A stretch of 64,000 nucleotides of DNA from Chitinophaga sp. LS1 (GTDB lineage Bacteria; Bacteroidota; Bacteroidia; Chitinophagales; Chitinophagaceae): the NCBI RefSeq assembly GCF_034274695.1, contig NZ_CP128362.1, positions 6,450,501 to 6,514,500 of the forward strand, in the 5' to 3' direction. Position 1 is the stretch's first letter. Each line of letters opens with the position of its first letter. Below, in pieces: positions 42,758-52,771 of this stretch. Below the pieces are notes generated by a model. That model was not told where the DNA came from. It worked only from the letters and a program-made list of their open reading frames with translations, and did not search any database. Made by a program: the position numbers and the translations under genes.

Positions 42758-44845
42758 TTACTCACTCCAGACCAGCACTCCACCAGGCGCTAATATTTTA
42801 TCGCCCACAATAATATTGGCTGTTTGCCCCATATTCATTGTATAATTCTCCGAAGAATAATTTACGGCCACATAAAAGCCATCCCGCCAATAAACAAATA
42901 CGCCAGGGGGATAATTTTCAGTGGTAATACCTGCTCTGTTATAAATCTGTTTCAGAATGTCCGCTTCCAGTTTAGCATCATCCGTATCCACACCTATATA
43001 GGTAACAGTACCTTTGCCAACCTTATGTTTCACTACTGCTGCTTTTCCGCTGTAAAACTGGTTATCAAATACGGCGAGTGTTTCTGTATGCTTATCAGGT
43101 GCAAGTAAATCGGCCCAGTTATTCCAACTGTAATGAGTAGTACCCATCAGGAGATCGCCTTTGGCGTTACCAGAAAGCATATCTGTTGCTTTCACCTGTG
43201 CACCTATCAGTCCTGATATAGGAGCGGCGCATTCGGCCTCCCAGAAATGTCCCATGCGATCTTTGGTGGCTGTACGGCAGGTAAGAATCAGGTGCCCTCC
43301 GTTTGCTGCGTATTCCTGCCACTTCTTTATCAAAGCACTATCCACCATCTCATAGGCCGGAACAATCACAAATTTGTACTTCGACAAATCAGCCGTCTCC
43401 GGGATCACATCTACAGGGGCACCAAATGACTTTGCTATTTCCAGGAATTTAATCGGATAATTCCAGGTATCCCATTGCGAGGTCTGTTTTTGCCGGTCAA
43501 TCGTCCAGTAATTTTCCAGGTTCCAGAGAATAGCTGTTGACCGGGCAACCAGTTTTTCAGGCATGGAAATTCCAGGCTTATATCGTTTCCGCAGTTCTTT
43601 TATTTCTTTCATGTATTGCATGTATTCCTCTCCACCTTGCGAAGGGGTTATACCATCTGTTTGTATTACACCCGCATGGTATTGCTCCGCGCTATAATTG
43701 ATCTGACGGAACCGGTAGGAACAGGCAAGCTTTCCGCCCGCTGCAAAAGTGTGGTATAGCCACATTCGTACAGTACCGGGTAACAGCAATGGGTTGTAAC
43801 TGCCCCAGTTTACCGGGCCGGGTTGAATTTCCATTACTCCCGACACGCTCCCTACTGATTTATAATATTCAGCCGCAAACAGGATAACGCTGCTGTTTCC
43901 CAGCCTGAATCCAAGGTCACCAATATTATGGGTACCTCCATTTGGATAAGCGGTATACGTCGCAAAATCCAGCTGTTTTGTCCGCCGCGGATCAGCACCC
44001 GTGGATACTGCTGTATAATTGGTCGTCACAAACTGGTCCTTCGAAATGAAGCGTCGTAGTGTAGCTGCCTGAAAATCGAGGAATTCCGCCTGGGCGTCGG
44101 CCGAATACCTTTTAAAATCAAGCAAAGCATGAGGGCTATTGCCCCACCAGCCCACCAGGGTGGTATTGGGAATGATAACCTGGTTGAAGTCGTTGTACCA
44201 CTGACTCCAGAAGGCAGTTCCCCAGGCGGTATTCAGCGCATCTATGGTGTTGTATTTGTTTTTTAGCCACTGCCTGAATGCTTCCTGAGAAGCCGGACTG
44301 TAATCAGGTTTGGCATCAGGCTCATTATCAAGTTGCCAGCCAATCACATTTTTATGTTGTCCGTAACGCCTGGCCATTTCAACTACAATTGTTTCTACAA
44401 ACTTGCGATAGCCAGGATGAACGATTGATCCTAATCCACGGGTGCCATGCTCTCCACGGATATAATGACCGTCCATCACAAAAGTTTCCGGATAATTTGT
44501 CCTCATCCAGGCTGGCGTGGTGGCGGAAGGAGTACACATCACCACTTTCAGGTTGTATTTGGTACAGAGGGCTATCACCTTATCCAACCATGCAAACTCA
44601 AATTCCCCTTCTTCCGGCTCCATTTTAAACCACGCAAATTCAGCCAGGTGTACAAACTCATAGCCCATACCTGCAATTTTCTTTATATCCCTCTCCCACT
44701 GGTTTTCGTTCCAATGCTCAGGATAGTAATAGATGCCGGTCGTTGTGAGATTCTTCTCCTGAAAAAAAGGATTGACTACCTGTGCGGTCGCATTCAATCC
44801 TACGATCAAAATGGTGATAATAACAAGTATAGAAAATTTATTCAT
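42758..44845 (-). CDS. GH42 beta-galactosidase
   Basis: 695 residues with signal ending near GLNATAQ. Catalytic barrel: GIYYYPEHWNENQWERDIKKIAGMGYEFVHLAEFAW, acid/base Glu175 in GWQLDNEPD, nucleophile Glu339 in GVMEIQPGPVNW. The trimerisation domain (beta-galactosidase trimerisation-type, VIPETADLSKYKFVIVPAYEMV) spans about 460-620. A small C-terminal beta domain ends the protein. It should hydrolyse terminal beta-D-galactosyl residues in the periplasm, e.g. galactosylated xyloglucan oligosaccharides; secretion of a GH42 is a variation on the usual cytosolic form. 11 bases from GH5. Confidence 0.92.
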   Translation of the reverse strand: MNKFSILVIITILIVGLNATAQVVNPFFQEKNLTTTGIYYYPEHWNENQWERDIKKIAGMGYEFVHLAEFAWFKMEPEEGEFEFAWLDKVIALCTKYNLKVVMCTPSATTPAWMRTNYPETFVMDGHYIRGEHGTRGLGSIVHPGYRKFVETIVVEMARRYGQHKNVIGWQLDNEPDAKPDYSPASQEAFRQWLKNKYNTIDALNTAWGTAFWSQWYNDFNQVIIPNTTLVGWWGNSPHALLDFKRYSADAQAEFLDFQAATLRRFISKDQFVTTNYTAVSTGADPRRTKQLDFATYTAYPNGGTHNIGDLGFRLGNSSVILFAAEYYKSVGSVSGVMEIQPGPVNWGSYNPLLLPGTVRMWLYHTFAAGGKLACSYRFRQINYSAEQYHAGVIQTDGITPSQGGEEYMQYMKEIKELRKRYKPGISMPEKLVARSTAILWNLENYWTIDRQKQTSQWDTWNYPIKFLEIAKSFGAPVDVIPETADLSKYKFVIVPAYEMVDSALIKKWQEYAANGGHLILTCRTATKDRMGHFWEAECAAPISGLIGAQVKATDMLSGNAKGDLLMGTTHYSWNNWADLLAPDKHTETLAVFDNQFYSGKAAVVKHKVGKGTVTYIGVDTDDAKLEADILKQIYNRAGITTENYPPGVFVYWRDGFYVAVNYSSENYTMNMGQTANIIVGDKILAPGGVLVWSE

Positions 44846-44856
44846 CTGAAGATTTT

Positions 44857-46308
44857 TTAATGACCACCGGCAACAAGGGCATCAATTGTACGTTTATCAA
44901 GCACTGTATTATTTCTCCTGTCCAAAGCACCGCCTGTATCCCAGAAAAAGGGTTTCATACCATTGGCAAGTGCCTGTTTGGTTACATAGGTCAACCAATA
45001 ATCCACCGCGTCGTTGTGAGTGGCTGGATCTTTAGGAACATACTTACTCCCGTTTCGCCTGTAGGCTCCATATTCGCCCAATATAACAGGAATTTGTTTG
45101 TCAGTGAATTTGGTCTTCATACTACCAAAGGATTTGTTTACGTCACTTTCTTCTCCGAAGGTGGCATTCCGATCAGGTTCAATGGTAGAATGATGTCCTG
45201 CCCCCCAGTAATAGCATACTTTACCCCAGGACGCATCTTCTTCCATTAAACAGAACTGGTATGGTGTATAGTAGTGGACTTCCACCATCATGCGATCTTT
45301 CACGATATCTGTGGGGAGTGTATTCATCAGGTTATTGGTTTTGTCAATATCCGTTGACGGCCCCTGGACCACAAGAACCCGGTAGCTGTTACGTCCACCA
45401 GTGGAGCGAACTGCATTGATGAAGGTTTGATGATACCCGGTGAGTATTTCCATTTGCTCCGCATTTTCAGCCGGAGGTTCATTGGCGCTGGCAAACATCA
45501 GGTGCTCATCAAAATCACGCATGGTGGTCGCAATCTGTTCCCAGAATGCTTTTTGTTTGGCATTGACTGAATCCTGCTTTGCCTTGTTGATATTGTGATC
45601 CAGCCAGCCGCCATCCCAGTGAATATTGAGTAAAACGTACATGTCATTATTTACACAATATTGAACCACCAGTTTTACCCGGTCGAGCCATGCATCCTGG
45701 ATCTTAGCGGTTGCTTTGTCGGAATGCTGGTTCCACGAAACCGGAAGACGGATGGCATTAAATCCCTGCTGTTTTACAAATTGAATATAACTTTCACTAA
45801 TCAAAGGATTGCCCCACGCAGTTTCTCCTCCAATAGCTTCCATGGTATTGCCAATGTTCCAGCCCAGTTTAAATTTAGCGGCCAACTGTACTGCGGTACT
45901 TTCCATACCGGTTGAATTGGCTGGAGCAGGTGATGTGTTGTAGCCAGGATATAAACTACTGGCTTGTGAGATGTTAATCCTGCGCATCTGGCTATTTCCT
46001 GCATTCACCACCAGTACAGCCGATCTGGTCGCGCCAGTGGTATTGGGCTTGGTCGTCAACCGGACGGAAGCCTGGCTACCATTACCGGTAGACTGACTTA
46101 ACGCCAACCAGGCAGAAGCAGGATTATTAATAGTCCATTCTACGTTACTGGAGATCGTTACATCAGAGGCGCCTCCATCTGCCTCAAAAACAATTTCAGA
46201 TAAGGAAACCGCTACTTCAGGCGTAATTACGCTCTTTTTACTACAATAGGAAAACATTACAACGGAAATCATTAATCCGATAAATCCACACAAACCTCTG
46301 GTTGTCAT
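44857..46308 (-). CDS. GH5 endo-glucanase/xyloglucanase with BACON domain
   Basis: 483 residues. Lipoprotein-like signal with Cys22 (VVMFSYCSKK; the residues before Cys are not a perfect lipobox). The BACON domain, about 31-117, carries EVWTI-like WTINNPASAWLALSQSTGNGS and INISQ. The GH5 barrel covers 135-480: LGWNIGNTMEA, acid/base Glu277 in FASANEPP, nucleophile Glu412 in VILGEYGA. BACON plus GH5 subfamily 4 is the architecture of the surface xyloglucanase of Bacteroides xyloglucan loci; subfamily assignment here is inference. Likely the surface backbone-cutting enzyme next to the glycan-binding lipoprotein. Confidence 0.92.
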   Translation of the reverse strand: MTTRGLCGFIGLMISVVMFSYCSKKSVITPEVAVSLSEIVFEADGGASDVTISSNVEWTINNPASAWLALSQSTGNGSQASVRLTTKPNTTGATRSAVLVVNAGNSQMRRINISQASSLYPGYNTSPAPANSTGMESTAVQLAAKFKLGWNIGNTMEAIGGETAWGNPLISESYIQFVKQQGFNAIRLPVSWNQHSDKATAKIQDAWLDRVKLVVQYCVNNDMYVLLNIHWDGGWLDHNINKAKQDSVNAKQKAFWEQIATTMRDFDEHLMFASANEPPAENAEQMEILTGYHQTFINAVRSTGGRNSYRVLVVQGPSTDIDKTNNLMNTLPTDIVKDRMMVEVHYYTPYQFCLMEEDASWGKVCYYWGAGHHSTIEPDRNATFGEESDVNKSFGSMKTKFTDKQIPVILGEYGAYRRNGSKYVPKDPATHNDAVDYWLTYVTKQALANGMKPFFWDTGGALDRRNNTVLDKRTIDALVAGGH

Positions 46309-46338
46309 ATTTATGATATTTGGTTAAAAATTTCGATA

Positions 46339-47556
46339 CTATTGAATCTTAACTACCCTGATATTATCGATGGCGGCATGTAAACCTGAGGCCGAAGGAG
46401 AGGCAGAAAAATTTCTGGTATGGATATTTACAGATCCATTGGCCGAACTGCCCAGCAAAGTGGTCAGGTTTTCAGCTGCCGCACCTTTACCGTCATTGGT
46501 CCTGAACATTGATAATGGAATGGTGACAGTACGCCAACCCTTTGTTGTAAAAGGAGAAATGGTGCCATCTGAGCCTTGCCAAGGCTCATAGCGAGCCATA
46601 TAGTCAAATGAGTTCCCTTTTACTACATAAACAGAAGTGCCTGTCCATGCAGCAGGAACACTGATCTCAAACTTAATAGCGTATTGATCAACCGGAACAG
46701 CTAAACTGTCCTGAGGAATCCACTGTACATCGTTGGTATTTATACTCCGTTGCCAATTCCACCAGTTGCCATCGCCGGCAGGCAGAATATCATTGTTTAA
46801 TACAGCATAATAGCCCCTGTTACCTGGGAAATTGACGCTGCTATTATCTGTGCCGGTACCCCAACTTAAAGTATTGATATTATCAAAATCACAGAGAACG
46901 CCGGTCACAGGATCGTTTACATTAAAGGTAGTGAACACCGTACCGGATTTAGTGCTGATCTCTACGGGTCCACTATGTGAAAGCGCCGGCAGTACAAATC
47001 CGATGGATGTACCATTACTGGCTGATGTATATTCGGTAATTGGCGTACCGGCAAAAGTTATTTCGTTTATAAAAAACAGATTTAACCCGGAGATATAAAC
47101 GGAATCCCCCTCGTGGGCATTTTCGTTGGAAATGCTGCTAATAGTGGGCGGAGGCGCCACGATGGCAAATGAAAAAGTGGTAGTTCCGTGTTTGGTAACA
47201 TAGCTGATAGTATTCAGGCTTTCCGCAGGTACCGATGGAAACGGTATTATATCGGGTACCAATACGGTAGCACTGGTATCTGAAAACATGATGCTATTGA
47301 TAGTGGCGGGTATGCCATTGAAGGAGATCTGTACGGCATCCTTTAAGTTATGTCCTATCAACACCACCCATTGACCGGTAGTGATGGAATTAACAAGCGT
47401 ATCAGCAGGAGAAGCTGCATAATTTCTAACGTTTGTTATGACAGGTGCGCCATCCAAAGAATCCTTCTTACAGGCAGCATGCAACAGGGCAAAAGCAGCA
47501 GTAAGCGCCCAAAACAGCCACTTGGGATAATCCTGGTTGAATATTATTTTATTCAC
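46339..47556 (-). CDS. Surface glycan-binding lipoprotein with IPT/TIG domains
   Basis: 405 residues. Lipoprotein signal with Cys29 (LLHAACKK). Two IPT/TIG immunoglobulin-like domains lie at about 38-215 (TTGQWVVLIGHNLKDAVQISFNG; HEGDSVYISGLNLFFINEITF). The C-terminal beta-sandwich domain (220-405: LCDFDNINTLSW... GNWWNWQRSINTNDVQW, then AAIDNIRVVKI) resembles the xyloglucan-binding domain of Bacteroides SGBP-B (PF18329 type), with exposed Trp residues in GNWWNWQR. Position between SusD and the GH5 enzyme matches that protein's usual place. Non-catalytic. Confidence 0.85.
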   Translation of the reverse strand: MNKIIFNQDYPKWLFWALTAAFALLHAACKKDSLDGAPVITNVRNYAASPADTLVNSITTGQWVVLIGHNLKDAVQISFNGIPATINSIMFSDTSATVLVPDIIPFPSVPAESLNTISYVTKHGTTTFSFAIVAPPPTISSISNENAHEGDSVYISGLNLFFINEITFAGTPITEYTSASNGTSIGFVLPALSHSGPVEISTKSGTVFTTFNVNDPVTGVLCDFDNINTLSWGTGTDNSSVNFPGNRGYYAVLNNDILPAGDGNWWNWQRSINTNDVQWIPQDSLAVPVDQYAIKFEISVPAAWTGTSVYVVKGNSFDYMARYEPWQGSDGTISPFTTKGWRTVTIPLSMFRTNDGKGAAAENLTTLLGSSANGSVNIHTRNFSASPSASGLHAAIDNIRVVKIQ

Positions 47557-47578
47557 GGTATAATAGTTTTAGTAATTA

Positions 47579-49156
47579 TTAATAATAAGATACCGGAGCT
47601 TCCAGCAGTTTAGGATTGGCAGTCACCTCTGAAGAAGGTATGGGAAAAGTGAAGCTTTGAATGGTAGCAGGCGTAACAGCGCCAAATGGATCTTTTGGTG
47701 TTACCACACCATCCGAAATGGAAAATGTTACACGACTTTCCCCATTTAATTTGCTGATGGCTTTGGCAGCGTTATAATAAGATAACCTAACCAGGTCTAT
47801 CCAATATTGTCCCTCTGCCGCGAGTTCAATTCTTCTCTCAATTATCAGGCTGTCAATATCTATCATAGGGGCTGGATCCATTCCGGCTCTTTCACGAACT
47901 TTGTTAAAGTAAAGCAGCGCGTCGCCGTCTGCAGTAACACTGCTGTTACCAAGTATTGATTCTGCATAAATGAGGTAAACATCCGCCAGTCTTAATAAAG
48001 CATTATGTTCTGTAGAGGAAGTCAGGTTCATCGTTGGTGCATTGTTATCTTTGTTTGTACCAATAACATGTTTTTTCAATCCTGCATCTCCCCCAAATTT
48101 ATATCCTCCGCCTGCTGCGTTCAACTCAGGGTAATAATCTCCTTTAATCATAAAAGTTGCCTTCCGCCTTATAGAATCCCGTGTGGCGTAAAGATTATAC
48201 ATATCCACGGTTGGGGCGATAGCAAACCAGCCCGCCGAGCCATTGGCAGATATTTCTGTACCTCCCGGAGAATAGATCTGCAGCATATTTCCTTCCAGCC
48301 AACCTCCTCCCGGAGCCCATTGCAATGCAAACAATGATTCCGGATTGTCGTTAAACTGGGTTTTAAAGATGTCGGCATAGTTAGCTACCAATGCGAGGCC
48401 ACTGTTCTTACATACATTCCCGGCGTATTTTCTTGCACTATCCAGGTAAGCCTGGTTCCTGGTACCTCCGGACTGATTTAATCCGGATGCTGTCAGATAA
48501 ACCTTACTTAACATACCTTGTGCTGACCACGTAGTTACTCTTCCGGCGGCATCGGTAGTTGGGAGATGCCCGGCTGCAAAAGTCAGGTCATTGATGGCGA
48601 ACTTATAGACGTCCTCCGTTTTTATACGATTAACCAGTGGAGATAAAATCAGTTTACTGTTATCTTCAATAACGGGTACAGCCCCCCATAATACCGCCAG
48701 ATTATAATACGCAAATCCACGTATAAAACGGGCTTCAGCGATAGCAGCATTCTTATCCACGTCTGGAATTGAAGCCGGCGCCTTTTGAATAATAGCATTA
48801 ATGGTAACATTACAATGTGCAATGACTTTATACATTCCTTTCCAGTTGGCAATCATGATGCCGTTTAATCCGGTAATAGTAAAAGTATTAAGCTGTACAG
48901 CATCTCCCCAGAAATTAACTGCCATATTTCCACTCAGCACATCGCCAACAGGTAAATAACAATTATAATTCCAGTCAGCCCATGGTGTACCTGCATACAA
49001 TGCAGCAGTTGCCAACCGAAGATCATCGGAAGTTTGATAAAAATTATCAGCACTTATCTGCGACAGGGGCGGACGATCCAAAAAGCTTTTGGAGCATCCT
49101 GTCATAGCTATCGTAATTAACAGCAAGACAATAATTTTATTCAATATTGATCTCAT
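47579..49156 (-). CDS. SusD/RagB-family surface lipoprotein (first pair)
   Basis: 525 residues. Lipoprotein signal AMTGC with Cys21. The SusD signature FLDRPPLSQISADNFYQTSDDLRLATAALYAGTPW opens the mature protein; the C-terminal SusD domain holds FNKVRERAGMDPAP and IIERRIELAAEGQYWIDLVRL. Captures oligosaccharide and passes it to the adjacent SusC. 25 bases after SusC and 22 before the glycan-binding lipoprotein. Confidence 0.95.
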   Translation of the reverse strand: MRSILNKIIVLLLITIAMTGCSKSFLDRPPLSQISADNFYQTSDDLRLATAALYAGTPWADWNYNCYLPVGDVLSGNMAVNFWGDAVQLNTFTITGLNGIMIANWKGMYKVIAHCNVTINAIIQKAPASIPDVDKNAAIAEARFIRGFAYYNLAVLWGAVPVIEDNSKLILSPLVNRIKTEDVYKFAINDLTFAAGHLPTTDAAGRVTTWSAQGMLSKVYLTASGLNQSGGTRNQAYLDSARKYAGNVCKNSGLALVANYADIFKTQFNDNPESLFALQWAPGGGWLEGNMLQIYSPGGTEISANGSAGWFAIAPTVDMYNLYATRDSIRRKATFMIKGDYYPELNAAGGGYKFGGDAGLKKHVIGTNKDNNAPTMNLTSSTEHNALLRLADVYLIYAESILGNSSVTADGDALLYFNKVRERAGMDPAPMIDIDSLIIERRIELAAEGQYWIDLVRLSYYNAAKAISKLNGESRVTFSISDGVVTPKDPFGAVTPATIQSFTFPIPSSEVTANPKLLEAPVSYY

Positions 49157-49181
49157 AACTATATATTAACAGATGAATATT

Positions 49182-52100
49182 TTATTTGCTCAATCTTACG
49201 TTCGCACCAAGGGTAAACACACGGGGCTGCGGGTAAAAACCGCCGTCAACACCAGCACTCAGCGGGTCCCATGATCCGATCTCAGGATCCATTCCTTTAT
49301 AGTTTGTAATGATAAATGCGTTGGAGACATTGAAATATACCCTCAGGTATTTAATGCTGGCTTTAGAAAGCTGCTTTCCAGAGAAAGTATATCCTAAAGA
49401 AATATTTTTACATCTTACAAAGGAGCCATCCTCTACGAATTTGTCCGAATTCCTGTTGTTATCATTAGTATTATCATTTCTAAGCCCTGGGATCCTTGTT
49501 TCCGGGTTAGTCACTCTTACGTTATTGATATCAGTGGCTTCTCCGGCGGGATCAATTAAAGTAACTTTCGCATAGTCGTTTAATGACTTGAAATAACCAA
49601 AGCTGGTACCAGGGTATTCTCCATTTACGCGAAGCTGGTTAAAAACTTTGTTACCAAAGTTTGCAGCAAAAAATATATTCAGATCAAGATTCTTATAGGA
49701 GAAAGTATTATTGAAACCAATCTGGTATTTCGGTATAGGAGAACCCAGAAACGTTTGATCATGTTCATCAATAATGCCGTCACCATTCAGATCTTTGAAC
49801 TTCAGATCACCATACCAGATGCTTCCGCCGGCAGCCCCTACTGGCAATGGCACGCCATTTTTAGTGGGTCGTGCGTGTGTTTCTAAATCTTTTTTGGTTG
49901 CATATACGCCTCCATCAATAACATATCCGTAAAACTCGCCGATAGATCTGCCTACAACTGTTTTGTTGTACTGCTTGTCCAGTGAAGCGCCATCTGTATT
50001 GAGCCTAAGTACTTCATTAATATTGCGGGAAACGGTTATGTCAGTTTTCCAGGTAAAATTTTGGGTCTTAATACTGGTAGAACTGATCCTGAAATCGATG
50101 CCCTTATTATTCACCATACCTACATTCACATACGGCGCGTCCATCGAGCCTGGCGAATAACCAATCGCTGTTCCGGAATACATAGGTAAAGGAATTTGCA
50201 GGACGAGACCATCAGTTCTGCGATTATAAAAATCCAGGGAGAAGTTTATTCTCCAGTTAAACAGCGTTCCGTCTACCCCTATGTTGGCATATTTCGTTTT
50301 CTCCCATTGTACATAAGGGTTTCCTACATTCTGGGTAAGCTGTGCGATGCCCGTCAGCCCGGTAGCTACAGTACCCAGTGTGGAGGTATAGGCATAATCC
50401 CGGATATTCTGATTATTCGTTAATCCATAACCCAGACGCAACTTTAACTCATTAATATTCTTTACTGTTTTCAGAAACCCTTCATTATTCAATTTCCATG
50501 CAAATGCGCCTGAGTAGGTAGTCACCCAGCGGTTTTCAACGGCAAACTTTGAAGAGCCGTCTGCACGAAGATTGGCAGTAAACAGGTACTTATCATTGAT
50601 ACCAAAATTAATACGGCCAAAGTACGATTCCTGGGCATTTTGTCCTTTACTTCCGCTATTGGTGGCAGTGGTTGGATCACCACTACTGATTACCTGCACA
50701 TTATTGGAAGGGAAATTCGATCTGGATGCACCGACACCTTCACTGGTGCCAAGTTGCGCTTCATGTCCCAGTAATACATTTACATTGTATCTGTTTTTAA
50801 ACAGATGTGCATATGTAAGGAAGTTCCTTATCGTTGTATATAAATTTTGCGAATATTCGTAAGACGCGCTGTTGGTATTATTTTTTACAAGGCCAAAGGT
50901 ATAGGAAGGGTTAAAACGATCTTGCGTTGCCATCGAAAAGCTTGCTGTTGCTTCATTCCGAAGGCTCAGATCTTTGGTAAAGGCAACTTCAGCATATAAA
51001 TTTCCAAAAAGCTGATTCCTTTTTGCCAGGTCTTTATTAATGAGGGCTATCGCATAAGGGTTCACGGTACTATTCACCCATCCATTCGGATTATAAGCCC
51101 CTCCCCAGCTACCGTCCTCATTTTTTACAGCGATATCGGGCGTCTGACTTAATGCAGTGTTAATTACATTCGAGCTGGTCGAATTCACACTCTCTTTCAT
51201 ACTAACTAATTGCAGGCTGGTACCAATTTTTAACCAACTGGTTGTTCTATTGTCCAGATTGAGTCTTAATGAAATCCTTCTGAAATTGGAGCCAAGGGCA
51301 ATACCTTCCTGGTTGAAATAAGACCCTGACAGCAGATACTGTGTTCTTACATCTCCTCCATTAATAGTTAAAGTATGGTTGGACATCGGCGCATTTCTGA
51401 AAAGTTCTTCCTGCCAGTTAGTGCCTTCACCCAGGTACTTTGGATTTACAAATTCCGGCCGGGTGTCAAATCCCCATCCTAAACCTGTATTCCTTTCATT
51501 TATAAAAGTTGCGTATTCCCTTAAATTCATCACAGGCAACTTTTTTGGTATTTGCTGGTAGCCTGCATACATGTCATACGAAATACTAGGCGGAGCCACC
51601 TGTCCTCTCTTGGTGGTGATTACTATTACCCCATTTGTTGCCTGTGAACCGTAAATGGCTGTAGCGGATGCATCTTTCAACACATCAATAGACTCAACTT
51701 CAGAAGGATTGAGCCCTGCCAATGGATTCACTCCCGAGCCCAATGAAGCTGTACTGCCAATGATGATTCCATCTATTACATACATCGGAGAACCTCCGCC
51801 AAAAGAAGACAAGCCACGGATCTGTACAGACACAGCTCCACCTGGTTGACCTGATATTTGTTGAACCACTAATCCGGAAACCTTTCCCTGTAAAGCCTGG
51901 TCCAGGGTTACTGGTTGTGTTTTACGAATCTCTTCACCGGAAACCGAAGAGATGGCGCCGGTAACGTCTGGCCGTTTTACTTTGCCATAACCAATTACTA
52001 CCACATCTTCCAGCTGTGAAATATTCTCAGTCATTTCTACTTCGACGAAGGTGGTTTTGGCAAAAATTTCATTTTTCTGGTAACCAATCATGGAAACTAC

Positions 52101-52337
52101 TAATACACTTCCAGTAGAAGCATCTATCGTAAACCTTCCGCTTTCATCGGTAATAGCGAAACGGCTTGTATTTTTTAAGGTAACGGTCGCTCCCGGAATT
52201 GGAGACGATTTATCTTTACTGATGATTCTACCATTAATTTTGGTTGTTTGTGCGGAGAGGTTTATACCAGACAGGAATCCCAAAAGGATACCCAATAGCG
52301 GTAGTATTCGCAAGCGAATCATTTTGGTTGACTTCAT
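49182..52337 (-). CDS. SusC/RagA TonB-linked outer-membrane transporter (first pair)
   Basis: 1051 residues. Signal to about 30, carboxypeptidase-like domain 33-110 (INGRIISKDKSSPIPGATVTLKNT), TonB-box region LEDVVVIGYGKVKR, plug 120-240 (LDQALQGKVSGLVVQQISGQPGGAVSVQIRGLSSFGGG, SIDVLKDASATAIYGSQATNGVIVITTKRG), barrel ending RVFTLGANVRLSK. First structural gene of the glycan locus, following the HTCS and its predicted operator at 52691-52731. Imports the oligosaccharides released by the surface GH5/GH44. Confidence 0.95.
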   Translation of the reverse strand: MKSTKMIRLRILPLLGILLGFLSGINLSAQTTKINGRIISKDKSSPIPGATVTLKNTSRFAITDESGRFTIDASTGSVLVVSMIGYQKNEIFAKTTFVEVEMTENISQLEDVVVIGYGKVKRPDVTGAISSVSGEEIRKTQPVTLDQALQGKVSGLVVQQISGQPGGAVSVQIRGLSSFGGGSPMYVIDGIIIGSTASLGSGVNPLAGLNPSEVESIDVLKDASATAIYGSQATNGVIVITTKRGQVAPPSISYDMYAGYQQIPKKLPVMNLREYATFINERNTGLGWGFDTRPEFVNPKYLGEGTNWQEELFRNAPMSNHTLTINGGDVRTQYLLSGSYFNQEGIALGSNFRRISLRLNLDNRTTSWLKIGTSLQLVSMKESVNSTSSNVINTALSQTPDIAVKNEDGSWGGAYNPNGWVNSTVNPYAIALINKDLAKRNQLFGNLYAEVAFTKDLSLRNEATASFSMATQDRFNPSYTFGLVKNNTNSASYEYSQNLYTTIRNFLTYAHLFKNRYNVNVLLGHEAQLGTSEGVGASRSNFPSNNVQVISSGDPTTATNSGSKGQNAQESYFGRINFGINDKYLFTANLRADGSSKFAVENRWVTTYSGAFAWKLNNEGFLKTVKNINELKLRLGYGLTNNQNIRDYAYTSTLGTVATGLTGIAQLTQNVGNPYVQWEKTKYANIGVDGTLFNWRINFSLDFYNRRTDGLVLQIPLPMYSGTAIGYSPGSMDAPYVNVGMVNNKGIDFRISSTSIKTQNFTWKTDITVSRNINEVLRLNTDGASLDKQYNKTVVGRSIGEFYGYVIDGGVYATKKDLETHARPTKNGVPLPVGAAGGSIWYGDLKFKDLNGDGIIDEHDQTFLGSPIPKYQIGFNNTFSYKNLDLNIFFAANFGNKVFNQLRVNGEYPGTSFGYFKSLNDYAKVTLIDPAGEATDINNVRVTNPETRIPGLRNDNTNDNNRNSDKFVEDGSFVRCKNISLGYTFSGKQLSKASIKYLRVYFNVSNAFIITNYKGMDPEIGSWDPLSAGVDGGFYPQPRVFTLGANVRLSK

Positions 52338-52662
52338 TTTTCATAATTTTAACGTACGTGGATGATGATCCTCTGCTGACATTCTTCAGCGAGGAGGACA
52401 TTTTATAAAGTCAGAACATAGTTGACAGGAGCGCGGCAATGGTTTGCGCTGTCCTCATAAGTCACTTTTTCTTATATGATTTGTAAGAACCTCAGATTCA
52501 ATAACCTGAGGTGAACGATTAAGTAAAGGGATTAAAAAAGGAAACAGGTGATCTGGATCTGCAATATAGGCAGATGGACTTGCCAATAAGTCTCCATACG
52601 AGACATAGGGCGGCAAGCGAAGTAGCAGCAATTGTAGTTTCATATACGTGGATTGAATATTG
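52338..52662 (-). other. Long 5' leader region of the first SusC
   Basis: About 320 bases between the predicted promoter and the SusC start, without a gene. It holds a hairpin ACCTCAG / CTGAGGT at 52489-52512 with a 10-base loop. If the -7 box at 52663 is used, this whole stretch is untranslated leader. Confidence 0.45.
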
Positions 52663-52670
52663 TAAAGCTA
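52663..52670 (-). promoter_or_regulatory. -7-like box TAGCTTTA of the SusC operon
   Basis: The minus strand reads TAGCTTTA, one mismatch from TAnnTTTG. It sits 20 bases downstream of the direct repeats, so the repeats occupy the -33 region and beyond. Lack of a separate -33 element fits HTCS-dependent activation. Confidence 0.5.
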
Positions 52671-52690
52671 TTCTGAAGTTGTCGGAAACA

Positions 52691-52731
52691 GGGGGGTCAA
52701 ATGATTCAACAAGGGGGGACAAATGTTACAA
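52691..52731 (-). promoter_or_regulatory. Predicted HTCS operator: two 19-bp direct repeats 22 bp apart
   Basis: On the plus strand GGGGGGTCAAATGATTCAA (52691-52709) and GGGGGGACAAATGTTACAA (52713-52731). The 22-bp period puts both on the same helix face. AraC-type domains of HTCS proteins bind paired direct repeats, and this one lies 40 bases beyond the HTCS stop, before SusC. Confidence 0.65.
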
Positions 52732-52771
52732 ATGACTGAATATCATAGGTAATATTTCGATGAACAGGTTA

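Noticed and set aside
26035..52337. Recent duplication of the SusCD pair
   Set aside because: The two SusC and two SusD proteins differ throughout in sequence and length, so separate origins are more likely.
52489..52512. Terminator of the HTCS gene
   Set aside because: The ACCTCAG/CTGAGGT hairpin has no U tract on the minus strand and lies 260 bases after the HTCS stop, downstream of the predicted SusC promoter.
52455..52643. Small minus-strand gene in the SusC leader
   Set aside because: Overlapping frames with no coding character; the interval is better explained as 5' leader.
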